Below the pieces are notes generated by a model. The model was not told the DNA's origin. It saw only the letters and a program-made list of their open reading frames with translations, and ran no database searches. Positions 45,865 to 54,666 of a DNA stretch of 64,000 bases are shown here, one piece after another (the first letter of the stretch is position 1; every line of letters begins with the position of its first letter). The translations under genes were made by a program, and so were the position numbers. Origin of the DNA: Culturomica massiliensis (GTDB lineage: Bacteria > Bacteroidota > Bacteroidia > Bacteroidales > Marinifilaceae); the NCBI RefSeq assembly GCF_900091655.1, contig NZ_LT594621.1, forward strand, positions 2,686,532 to 2,750,531, in the 5' to 3' direction.

Positions 45865-48825
45865 ATGCATAGCAAAACTTTATCACTACGTACAGCGGCA
45901 ATATGCCTGATACTGTGTCTGTATAATCTTTGCAGCACATATCCTGTCTTTGCCCAACAGGCAAGCAGGACTGTCACAGGTAAGGTACTTGACGAAAACA
46001 AGCAACCGATGCCTGGAGTAGCCATCCTTATCGTAGGAACCACCTCAGGGGGTACTACGGATTTCGACGGGAATTTTACCCTCAGCGTTCCTGCCGGAAA
46101 CAACGAGCTGCAATTCTCTTTCATCGGATATGAAACGGTAAAAATGCCCATTCCGGCAAACAACAACATCCGGTTGCAAATGAAACCGCAAACGATGACA
46201 CTCGACGACGTAGTAGTCATCGGATACGGAACCTCCCGGAAAGGCGACCTGACAGGAGCGGTAGCCAACGTCAGCAGCAAAGACTTCAACGAAGGAATGA
46301 TCAGTTCCCCGGAGCAACTCATCAACGGCAAAATCGCAGGAGTACAGATCATGTCCAACAGCGGTTCTCCGACTGCCGGAAGCACCATTCGTATCCGGGG
46401 CGGAGCTTCCTTAAACGCAAGCAACGATCCGTTGATCGTCCTTGACGGAGTACCCCTGGAAATCGGCGGTATCAGCGGTAACAACAGTAACTTTTTGAGC
46501 CTTATCAACCCCAATGACATCGAAAGCATGACCGTATTGAAAGATGCTTCTTCAACAGCGATCTATGGCTCCCGGGCCTCTAACGGTGTTATCATCATTA
46601 CGACCAAAAAAGGAGCCGACAGCAAACTGAAAATCAGTTTCAATACAACCAATTCGTTACAAGTACGCACCCAAACAGCCGATATGCTCTCCCGTGGGGA
46701 ATTCATCAATATCGTCAATTCGAACGGGAGCGATGCCCAAAAAGCCCTGCTCGGTACGGCAAACACCGATTGGAACGACGAAATTTACAACGTCGCCTTC
46801 GGGACCGATAATAATTTGAGCTTTTCGGGTAAATTGAAAAACATACCTTACCGTGTTTCTTTGGGATATTACAACCAGGACGGAATCTTACGTACGGACA
46901 ACGCAGAACGCATCACCGGAAACATTTCTGTCTCCCCGGGCTTTTTCAACAACTATTTAAAATTCAACGTCAACATAAAAGGTTCCCTCAATAAAAACCG
47001 TTTTGCAAACGACGGAGCAATATGGGCCGCGTCAACTTATAACCCGACCCTCCCCGTACATTCCGGTAACGATGCTTTCGGCGGATATACCGAAGCGATC
47101 GACAACACCGGAACCCCGGTAACCCGAGGTGTACGCAACCCGCTGGGGCTGCTCAGACAATACAAATCAACCAGTGACATAAAACGGGTCATCGGAAATG
47201 CCGATGTCGATTACAAACTCCATTTTCTGCCGGAACTGAAATTCCACGCTACCGTCGGCTATGACTACGCCGAAGGCAAAGGAAAAATCTATGTTCCGGA
47301 AGAGGCTGCCGAATATGCCACCACCGGAGGACGGGATTTCACCTACGGTCCGCAAATAAACACCAACCGCCTGTTGACCACTTACCTGAACTACAACAAA
47401 ACATTCGGTGAATTCACTGTCGATGCGACCGCCGGATACGACTACCAGGCATGGAAAAGCTCCAGCGAAAAATATTCGGAATTAAATGTCGCCGGAATCG
47501 AACAAAAAAGCATTGCAGCCAGCGATCAACGACACGTACTATTATCCTATTACGGCCGTCTGAACCTGACTTACGACACCCGTTACATGTTGACGGCAAC
47601 CATACGCCGCGACGGGACCTCCCGTTTCAACAAAGACAACCGCTGGGGAACCTTCCCATCCCTCGCCCTGGCATGGCGTATCTCCGAAGAATCTTTTCTC
47701 GAAAACTGGGAAACATTGAGTAACCTGAAACTACGGGGTAGCTATGGTGTCACCGGACAACAGGACGGCATCGGCAACTACAACTACCTCCCCGTATATA
47801 CCGGTAGTCAGAGCGGGGCCGAATACCAGTTCGGAAATGCATTCTATCCTACCTATCGTCCGGAAGCCTATGCATCAGACCTGAAATGGGAAACGACAAC
47901 CGCCTGGAATGCCGGCATCGATTTCGGTTTCTTCAACAACCGTCTTTCCGGAAGTGTGGATTTTTACACCCGGAAAACAAAAGATTTGCTGGCGACGGTC
48001 CCTTCTCCCGCAGGAACCAATTTCGATAAAACAATCCTGACAAACGTCGGGAATGTCGACAGTCACGGACTCGAATTCGGACTGAATGTAACCCCTATCG
48101 ATACCAAAAACATAACCTGGGATATGTCTTTCAATGCAACCTGGCAAAGAATGAAAATCCAAAACCTGTCGCTCGTAAAAGGCACAGCCATCACGAATAC
48201 TTCCGTGGGACCGACCATCGACAGTTATTATTTTCAGGTATTGAGCGAAGGCTACGAACCCTATATGTTTTACCTATACCATCAATTATACGACGAAAAA
48301 GGCAAACCGATTGAAGGTGCGTATGCCGACCTCAACGATGACGGCGAAATCAATTCCGACGACCTGTATCGTTACAAATCACCGTCGCCTGATTGGATTC
48401 TCGGTTTCAGCACCTCCTTGCGATATAAAAAATGGAACCTCGGAATGAGCTTCCGGGCCAATATCGGTAACTACGTTTACAACGGAATGGCAATGAACAC
48501 CGGAGCATGGAACACCATGTCCTATAACGACTACCAGCTAAACAACCTGTCGTCCAGCTATCTGAAAACCGGATTCCGGGAACGTCAATTCCTCTCGGAC
48601 TATTACGTAGAAAACGCTTCATTCCTGAAAATGGACAACATCACGTTGACCTACAACTTCGGTAAAATATGGAATTGCTTCAACCTGAATGCATCCGCAA
48701 TGGTACAAAATGTATTTACCGTCACGAATTACTCGGGTGTAGACCCAGAAGTTCCCAATGGGATGGACTCCTCATTCTATCCCCGTCCCCGCATATTCTC
48801 ACTTGGCCTCGGTCTGGATTTCTAA
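45865..48825 (+). CDS. SusC-family TonB-dependent oligosaccharide transporter
   Basis: A 986-residue outer-membrane importer. A signal sequence (about 1-34, ending PVFAQQ) precedes a CarboxypepD_reg-like domain (about 36-115, VTGKVLDENKQPMPGVAILI), a TonB box region (LDDVVVIGYG), a plug domain (about 120-240, LTGAVANVSSKDFNE, IRIRGGASLNASNDPLIVLD, IYGSRASNGVIIITTK) and a 22-stranded barrel ending RPRIFSLGLGLDF. It takes up oligosaccharides released at the surface, working as a pair with the SusD lipoprotein encoded 18 bases downstream. The gene is intact and of normal length, even though its partner carries a stop codon. Confidence 0.95.
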   Translation: MHSKTLSLRTAAICLILCLYNLCSTYPVFAQQASRTVTGKVLDENKQPMPGVAILIVGTTSGGTTDFDGNFTLSVPAGNNELQFSFIGYETVKMPIPANNNIRLQMKPQTMTLDDVVVIGYGTSRKGDLTGAVANVSSKDFNEGMISSPEQLINGKIAGVQIMSNSGSPTAGSTIRIRGGASLNASNDPLIVLDGVPLEIGGISGNNSNFLSLINPNDIESMTVLKDASSTAIYGSRASNGVIIITTKKGADSKLKISFNTTNSLQVRTQTADMLSRGEFINIVNSNGSDAQKALLGTANTDWNDEIYNVAFGTDNNLSFSGKLKNIPYRVSLGYYNQDGILRTDNAERITGNISVSPGFFNNYLKFNVNIKGSLNKNRFANDGAIWAASTYNPTLPVHSGNDAFGGYTEAIDNTGTPVTRGVRNPLGLLRQYKSTSDIKRVIGNADVDYKLHFLPELKFHATVGYDYAEGKGKIYVPEEAAEYATTGGRDFTYGPQINTNRLLTTYLNYNKTFGEFTVDATAGYDYQAWKSSSEKYSELNVAGIEQKSIAASDQRHVLLSYYGRLNLTYDTRYMLTATIRRDGTSRFNKDNRWGTFPSLALAWRISEESFLENWETLSNLKLRGSYGVTGQQDGIGNYNYLPVYTGSQSGAEYQFGNAFYPTYRPEAYASDLKWETTTAWNAGIDFGFFNNRLSGSVDFYTRKTKDLLATVPSPAGTNFDKTILTNVGNVDSHGLEFGLNVTPIDTKNITWDMSFNATWQRMKIQNLSLVKGTAITNTSVGPTIDSYYFQVLSEGYEPYMFYLYHQLYDEKGKPIEGAYADLNDDGEINSDDLYRYKSPSPDWILGFSTSLRYKKWNLGMSFRANIGNYVYNGMAMNTGAWNTMSYNDYQLNNLSSSYLKTGFRERQFLSDYYVENASFLKMDNITLTYNFGKIWNCFNLNASAMVQNVFTVTNYSGVDPEVPNGMDSSFYPRPRIFSLGLGLDF

Positions 48826-48843
48826 CTTTAAAATATCGAAGTA

Positions 48844-50418
48844 ATGAAAAAAATATTCTACATATTTATCATAACAGGAATATCCCTCCTGTCAACTTCC
48901 TGTGTCGGCGACCTCGACCAACTCCCACACAAGGAAACCACTTCCGGCAACATCTACACCACTGCCGCAAACTACAAATCGGTACTTGCAAAATTGTATG
49001 CATCCTATGTCATTGCCGGCCAGGAACAAGGCGGCGGTAACCCGGATCTGTCGAGCAATAGCGGGTACGACTACATGCGTTGCTACTTCAACATGCAGGA
49101 ATGCGGCACGGAAGAAATCGCATCCACCTGGCTCGAAGGGGATAACGTAAAAGGACTGACTTATCTGTCCTGGGACGTAAACGACCCCTGGGTATCCGAC
49201 ACCTACTACCGCATTTATTACACCATCGCCCTCTGTAACGAATTTCTGCGGAATGCCGGCGACAGCCAGATTGCCGGATTCAGCGAAAGCGAACAGGCAG
49301 ACATCCGTCATTACCGTGCAGAAGCCCGTTTTCTGCGGGCACTGTCATACTACCATGCCATGGATTTATACCGCAACATCCCTTTCGTAACAGAAGCGAA
49401 CCCGGTAGGCTCTTACATTCCTCCCCGGTATACCTCTGCACAGATATTCGATTTCATCGAAACCGAATTGACAACCATCGAAAACGAACTGCTTCCGGTA
49501 AACGAATGCGAATACGCCCGGGCTTCTCAGGCGGCTGCCCAGGCCCTGCTGGCACGTCTCTACCTGAATGCCGAAGTATACAGCTGAACGGCCCGTTACA
49601 CCGATTGCATTACCTACTGCCGGCGTGTCATGCAAAACGGATATCACCTCGAACCGGAATATGCCAAACTGTTTAATGCCGACAACAACCTGCGTACCCA
49701 TGAAATCATTTTTTCATTCGCAGTAGACGCCAACCGTACCACCTCCTGGGGAGCTACAACCTACATTATCTGCGGAGCCGTAAGCAGCACCTCCGAATTC
49801 CAGAATCCCGCCGACTACGGTGTCACAAGTGGCTGGGGTTCATTCCGGGTTCGCCAGGAACTCCCCCTCTTATTCCCCGAAGGTGACAAGCGCGGTATGT
49901 TCTTCACCGAAGGCCAATCCATGAGTGTCGACATCATCGACGACCAAAGCAAAGGATATTTTGCAGAAAAATGGACCAACCTGACTGATGCCGGAGAAGC
50001 GGCTTCCAACACGGGAGCATTGGGGGTATCTACTGACTTCCCCGTGTTCCGCCTGGCTGATGTTTACCTGATGTTTGCAGAAGCCGTACTACGCGGCGGA
50101 GCCGGCGGTTCTGCCGGTGAAGCGGTCGGATATATTAACTTATTACGGGAGCGGGCCTATGGAAACACATCCGGAAATATCGGAACCGGCGATCTTACCC
50201 TCAACTTCATACTCGACGAACGGGCACGCGAACTCTATTGGGAATGTGTACGCCGCACCGACCTGATCCGTTACGGACGTTTCACGGATAACTCATACCT
50301 ATGGCAATGGAAAGGCGGAGTAAAAGACGGTAAAGGAGTAAACGACAAATACAACACCTATCCGATTCCGGCCAGTGAACTATCCGCTAACCCGAATCTT
50401 TATAACGAAAAATATTAA
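48844..50418 (+). pseudogene. SusD-family glycan-binding lipoprotein interrupted by one in-frame TGA
   Basis: SusD lipoproteins lid the SusC barrel and bind glycan. The frame starts with a signal peptide and lipobox (LLSTSC) and runs through the TPR-like helices (RAEARFLRALSYYHAMDLYR, AAAQALLARLYLNAEVYS) to a TGA at 49585-49587. The same frame continues without a gap, with TARYTDCITYCRRVM and VYLMFAEAVLRGG, to YPIPASELSANPNLYNEKY and the stop at 50418. Related SusD proteins have a Gly or Trp-like codon at this spot (NAEVYTG-type), so a single base change (for example GGA to TGA) explains it. It is either a true nonsense mutation, phase or strain variation, or a sequencing error. Without readthrough only 247 of 524 residues are made. 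Confidence 0.9.
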
Positions 50419-50437
50419 TCGATTAATCTGAACAGAT

Positions 50438-52117
50438 ATGAAAACGATAAAAGGACTGATAGCCCTGCTCGCTATATGCTGCACTGCCGTTTCCTGTGAA
50501 AAAGACGGTGACAAGATCATCTTGTCGGGACTGGAACCTTCTAAACTGATCGCTACGGCGACCGATGTCAGGCTAACACAGGAAAACGCCGAAGCAATTG
50601 CCCTCTCTTTTGCCTGGAATAACAGTGAACTGTACACCAACACCCCGGGCATGAATGTACCCTCTTCCTTCCCGCATATAAGTTTACAGTCTGCGGCTGA
50701 CGCAGCATTTACGACGCCGACAGAAACAGTCGCAGACAAAGAATCTCACAGTTTTACGGGAATAGAACTCAATACCCTGGCTAAAAATGCCGGTTTGGAA
50801 GCTGATGAATCATCCCCGCTCTACTTTCGTCTCAAAGTAACTCTGGGGACCAACACAGATCCCGTATACAGCAATATTGTCAGCGTAAACATCACTCCTT
50901 ATAAAATCGATATGTCGCTGATCAAAATGCTGGACGCCAAAAAAGAAAAAGTGCTGGGCACACTCTACTCACCCGAATCCGACGGAGAATATGCCGGATT
51001 TGTAAGTGCCACCTCCTGGCTGAACTTTTTTCTGCAGGAAGGTGACGGTACCCTTTGGGGTAATGTAGGCGTTGATGGGATGGCTTTCAAACTGACAAAC
51101 GACGAATCCATGTGGAACTGCTGGTATCCCGGCCAAAGCGGCTGTTTCTACACGACAGTCAGCACATCCGGTAAAGAATGGACAGCCACCCATATTCCGG
51201 TCCTCGACATTTCCGGCGCTGTCGATGCTGAAATGAGCTATGTCACCTCCAAAAATCAATGGAAGGCAACCGTTACGACAACAACCGACAATTCTGTCAT
51301 ACAGATTTCAGGTACCGGAAAAAAATACAATGTTTCCACCCAAACGGACGACGCAGCCACCATCGACACCCCTATCGCCTTTACCGTAAACGGCAATCAG
51401 GTTGCCCTGACCGCAACGGCAGGCGACATCACCATCCCGACCGCCGGTACATGGACATTGACCCTTGATTTCAGCGATCCTAAAACAGGAACATATACTC
51501 TGACAGCAGGAGAAGGCGACGACCCCGAAGAGGAAATATTCCCGTTCCTCTATCTGGCAGGAATCGACGACGGAACGACAGGCCCGGATTGGAACTTCAA
51601 TGTTAAAATTGCACGCGGCAACGACGGCATATACAGCGGAATAGTATATGTCAACTCCCTCTGGGGATTCAAAATGTACACCACAGCCGACGACTGGAAT
51701 AACTATTACACCATGGGCGAAACAGAAGGTACGTTGATAAAAAACGGCGAAGGTAATATCACTGCCCCCGAAGAAGGAGTTTACCTGATCACAGTCGACC
51801 TGGCAAATCTGACCTATACCATGAAAAAACTGGAAAACCGGATTTACATCTCCGGCTTGAACGATGTATGGGATTTCACCGTAACTTTGGACAAAACCGC
51901 TGACGGCGTATATTCAGGTACAATCGAAGTAACCACCGTATCTCCATGGGGATTCAAAATTTATATCGAACCCGAAAACTGGAATGATTACTTCGGCGGA
52001 GGCGAAGGCCTGTTATATTACAAAGGCGAAGGTATCACCGACGACGCTGCCGGAGTCGGGATTTATACATTGACCGTAAATTTAATCAACGCCACCTACG
52101 AAATGATAAAACAATAA
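50438..52117 (+). CDS. SusE/SusF-like outer-membrane glycan-binding lipoprotein
   Basis: A 559-residue surface protein. A lipobox (AVSC) at the N-terminus is followed by an SusE-type Ig-like domain (about 22-165, SKLIATATDVRLTQENAEAI) and three beta-sandwich modules. The last two are related tandem copies (IYSGIVYVNSLWGFKMYTTA; VYSGTIEVTTVSPWGFKIYI), each with a Trp-Gly-Phe motif that probably contacts sugar. It sits directly after susD, the usual place for a surface glycan-binding protein. It probably holds the polysaccharide for the GH53 enzyme. No catalytic residues. Confidence 0.87.
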   Translation: MKTIKGLIALLAICCTAVSCEKDGDKIILSGLEPSKLIATATDVRLTQENAEAIALSFAWNNSELYTNTPGMNVPSSFPHISLQSAADAAFTTPTETVADKESHSFTGIELNTLAKNAGLEADESSPLYFRLKVTLGTNTDPVYSNIVSVNITPYKIDMSLIKMLDAKKEKVLGTLYSPESDGEYAGFVSATSWLNFFLQEGDGTLWGNVGVDGMAFKLTNDESMWNCWYPGQSGCFYTTVSTSGKEWTATHIPVLDISGAVDAEMSYVTSKNQWKATVTTTTDNSVIQISGTGKKYNVSTQTDDAATIDTPIAFTVNGNQVALTATAGDITIPTAGTWTLTLDFSDPKTGTYTLTAGEGDDPEEEIFPFLYLAGIDDGTTGPDWNFNVKIARGNDGIYSGIVYVNSLWGFKMYTTADDWNNYYTMGETEGTLIKNGEGNITAPEEGVYLITVDLANLTYTMKKLENRIYISGLNDVWDFTVTLDKTADGVYSGTIEVTTVSPWGFKIYIEPENWNDYFGGGEGLLYYKGEGITDDAAGVGIYTLTVNLINATYEMIKQ

Positions 52118-52121
52118 AAAC

Positions 52122-52166
52122 GCGGATTACACGGATAAAATTATCAGCGGAATCCGTGTAATCTGC
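52122..52166. repeat. Inverted repeat between susE-like and GH53 genes
   Basis: GCGGATTACACGGA (52122-52135) and TCCGTGTAATCTGC (52153-52166) are reverse complements with one mismatch, around a 17-base loop. No T tract follows. Elements of this type are common intergenic repeats in Bacteroidales. It may trim or pause the operon transcript before the galactanase gene. Confidence 0.7.
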
Positions 52167-52190
52167 AAAAACACTTAAAATAATCAAAAC

Positions 52191-53216
52191 ATGAAACTGC
52201 ATTATTTATTTATATCCCTGCTCCTCTTCAACTCACTGACTGCGTGCAGTGACGACGACAACAAACCCGGTACGCCTCCCGTACCTCCCGACATGAGCGG
52301 ATTCGCCAAAGGAGCCGATGTAAGTTGGATCACCCAGATGGAAAAAGCAAACGTCAAATTCTACAACACCCAAGGCCGGGAAATGGAATGTATGCGTTTA
52401 TTACGCGACCTCGGCATGAACACCGTCCGTCTGCGGGTATGGGTCGATCCGGCCGACGGCTGGTGTAACAAAGCCGACTTACTGGTGAAAGCCTATCGGG
52501 CACATAATCTGGGGATGCGCCTCATGATCGACTTCCATTACAGCGACGTATGGGCAGATCCGGGAAGTCAAACCAAACCGGCAGCCTGGGAAAATCTCTC
52601 TTTCGATGAACTGAAAACAGCGGTCGCCGATCATACGACTGAAATTCTTACGGCCCTGAAAAATCAGGGTATCACTCCGGAGTGGGTACAGGTCGGGAAC
52701 GAAACGGGCAACGGCATGTTATGGCCCGACGGACAAGCCGATAAAAACATGGCACAATATGCCGCCCTCAACAATGCCGGGTATGATGCAACAAAAGCAA
52801 TATTTCCGAATGCCAAAGTCATCGTACACTTGCAAGGCGGCGACAACAACAACCTCTATCGCTGGCTCTTCGACGGCCTGAAAACCAACGGCGGGAAATG
52901 GGACGTCATCGGCATGTCCTTATATCCCTCCGCCGACAAATGGCAAACGTTCGTTGACGCTTGCGTCGACAACATCAAAGACATGACCGAACGTTATGGC
53001 AGTGAAGTCATGATTTGCGAAACAGGTATGCCTTGGGAACAGGCCGCTACCGCCAAACTTTTCCTCACCGATCTGATCACCCGTGTTCAGGGCTTTGACA
53101 ACGCTCTCGGTGTTTTATATTGGGAACCGGAAGCTCACAATAGCTGGAACGGTTATCAATTGGGAGCCTTCGACGAATCGGGCAAACCTACCGAAGCCCT
53201 CGATGCCTTCAAATAA
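52191..53216 (+). CDS. GH53 endo-beta-1,4-galactanase, lipoprotein
   Basis: A 341-residue lipoprotein (lipobox LTAC) of family GH53, whose members hydrolyse beta-1,4-galactan, the side chain of pectic arabinogalactan I. The barrel shows FAKGADVSWITQMEKA at the start, MNTVRLRVWVDP, MIDFHYSDVWADPG, acid/base Glu171 in WVQVGNETGNGMLWP and nucleophile Glu277 in VMICETGMPW. Length matches the family catalytic domain and no extra module is present. The lipid anchor suggests it works at the cell surface, beside SusC/D. It fixes the most likely substrate of the whole locus. Confidence 0.95.
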   Translation: MKLHYLFISLLLFNSLTACSDDDNKPGTPPVPPDMSGFAKGADVSWITQMEKANVKFYNTQGREMECMRLLRDLGMNTVRLRVWVDPADGWCNKADLLVKAYRAHNLGMRLMIDFHYSDVWADPGSQTKPAAWENLSFDELKTAVADHTTEILTALKNQGITPEWVQVGNETGNGMLWPDGQADKNMAQYAALNNAGYDATKAIFPNAKVIVHLQGGDNNNLYRWLFDGLKTNGGKWDVIGMSLYPSADKWQTFVDACVDNIKDMTERYGSEVMICETGMPWEQAATAKLFLTDLITRVQGFDNALGVLYWEPEAHNSWNGYQLGAFDESGKPTEALDAFK

Positions 53217-53248
53217 AAAACGTCCATAAAACAAAACTAAAAGGAATA

Positions 53249-53275
53249 GGGCCTGCCTGGAAACCAGACAGGCCC
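53249..53275. terminator. Hairpin at the convergent end of the PUL
   Basis: GGGCCTGCCTGG (53249-53260) pairs with CCAGACAGGCCC (53264-53275) apart from one mismatch, with a 3-base loop. It lies between the GH53 gene and the oppositely directed lipoprotein gene. It lacks a T tract but is strong enough to act as a bidirectional stop. Confidence 0.6.
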
Positions 53276-53329
53276 TCCACAACTCAGGATAAATATACTA
53301 TTTCGCCCTATGGGCCGACATAGCCGTCA

Positions 53330-54592
53330 TTATTTTTTCGTCCAACCTGTCGTCCAATCGTTACCTGCTTTCACTGCCCCCTGATACTGGGCCTTTGTAA
53401 AAAACGGATCGATAGCCGACATATCCTCGCCTCCGTCAATTACACCGATATACTTATTGGTAAAAGCCGGGGTTGCATTGATCGTATTATGATTTGCAGC
53501 TGCCGTAAACAAGGCTGAAGAATAAATTCCCTCCTTACAATTGATATCTCCGGCCATTGTAATGTATTTCAACACCGATGTCCCGTCTGCCAGAAAACCT
53601 TCCGTCTCCGTCGTCTCCGTTGTCAGATTACGGGTCTTTCCGGTTACAATCGTATTGTAAAGCTTAGCCTGTGTACCGGCACGCAAACGGATACCCCGGT
53701 TTTGGGTGGCAATATCGCTACCTTCTGAAATCTCACTATCGGCACCGATCAAAGTCATATTGGCCAATACCGGACAAGCAATCGGAGTTGCACCGAAACC
53801 CTTATCCCAGTTATCGGCCTCGATCAAACAGTCACAACCCAACGGGAATTCGGATTGCGGAGCCTGATAAGCAACAAAAAATTGTCCTTTTCCTACCCAT
53901 CCCTGTGTCCAGTCGAAAGCATCGTCACTATTGCTGTACGACACCAGATATTTGGCATTCACAGTACCGCCGAACCACTCGAAACCGTCATCCGTACCTT
54001 TATATGCCTGTAAATATTCCAAAGTAGTACCGTTACCAACACCATAAAAAGTGAAACCGTTACACTCTTTTTCTGCGGTAAACTTATACCCGGCATATTC
54101 AATACGTACATAGCGGAGAATACCGGAATTATCGTTAACGATATTTCCTCCGTAAGGTGCATCGCCGACCTCAGACTTCTGATTTCCGGCATTGATCGGA
54201 GCTCTACCGCAAATGTGCAAACCTCCCCATGCTCCCGGCTCTTCGGTTTCCGATGTCATGATAATCGGTTTTTCAGCTGTTCCTTCGGCCATGATCTTAC
54301 CGCCCTGTTCCACCAGAATAAAATCGATCGTCTGATCTTCACTCTTGGCGATGATTTTCGTCCCGGGCTCGATCCGTAATACACCGCCGTCTTTAACGAT
54401 ATATTCTCCATCCAGATAATACGTATTATTAGCCGTCAACGTAACCGTAGACGTAACGTCTCCTTTCAGTGTAACCTCATCTCCGTCTCCACCGCCACCG
54501 TTACCATCGTCACTACAGGAAGTAAATGAAAGAGCCACAACTGCCATGGCCAATACTGCAAATTTCCAATAATTCATTTTCATACTATTCAA
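53330..54592 (-). CDS. Exported beta-helix-like lipoprotein, partner of the TonB receptor
   Basis: A 420-residue lipoprotein of unknown function. The lipobox (LSFTSC) is followed by a Gly/Asp-rich linker (DDGNGGGGDGDE), so the protein is probably surface-exposed. The body starts VTLKGDVTSTVTLTANNTYY, YIVKDGGVLRIEPGTKIIAK and continues with short Asn- and Gly-rich turns (GVGNGTTLEYLQAYKGTDDG), which suggests a right-handed beta-helix. The gene follows the TonB receptor at 54667-57366 after 74 bases and is transcribed with it. It occupies the place of a SusD protein but has no SusD features. Ligand unknown. Confidence 0.82.
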   Translation of the reverse strand: MNSMKMNYWKFAVLAMAVVALSFTSCSDDGNGGGGDGDEVTLKGDVTSTVTLTANNTYYLDGEYIVKDGGVLRIEPGTKIIAKSEDQTIDFILVEQGGKIMAEGTAEKPIIMTSETEEPGAWGGLHICGRAPINAGNQKSEVGDAPYGGNIVNDNSGILRYVRIEYAGYKFTAEKECNGFTFYGVGNGTTLEYLQAYKGTDDGFEWFGGTVNAKYLVSYSNSDDAFDWTQGWVGKGQFFVAYQAPQSEFPLGCDCLIEADNWDKGFGATPIACPVLANMTLIGADSEISEGSDIATQNRGIRLRAGTQAKLYNTIVTGKTRNLTTETTETEGFLADGTSVLKYITMAGDINCKEGIYSSALFTAAANHNTINATPAFTNKYIGVIDGGEDMSAIDPFFTKAQYQGAVKAGNDWTTGWTKK

Positions 54593-54666
54593 AATTAAAT
54601 TGTTAATGTCTGATTCAATTAATATTACACATTCTATAGATTGTGGTTAAACAACTTCATTCGTAT

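Noticed and set aside
45837..46529. 230-codon minus-strand ORF inside susC
   Set aside because: It is a shadow of the GC-rich susC frame; residue composition is implausible and the plus-strand SusC reading is unambiguous.
49585..49587. TGA in susD as a selenocysteine or recoded codon
   Set aside because: No SECIS-like hairpin is visible directly after it, and SusD proteins are not known to use selenocysteine; a point mutation or error is simpler.
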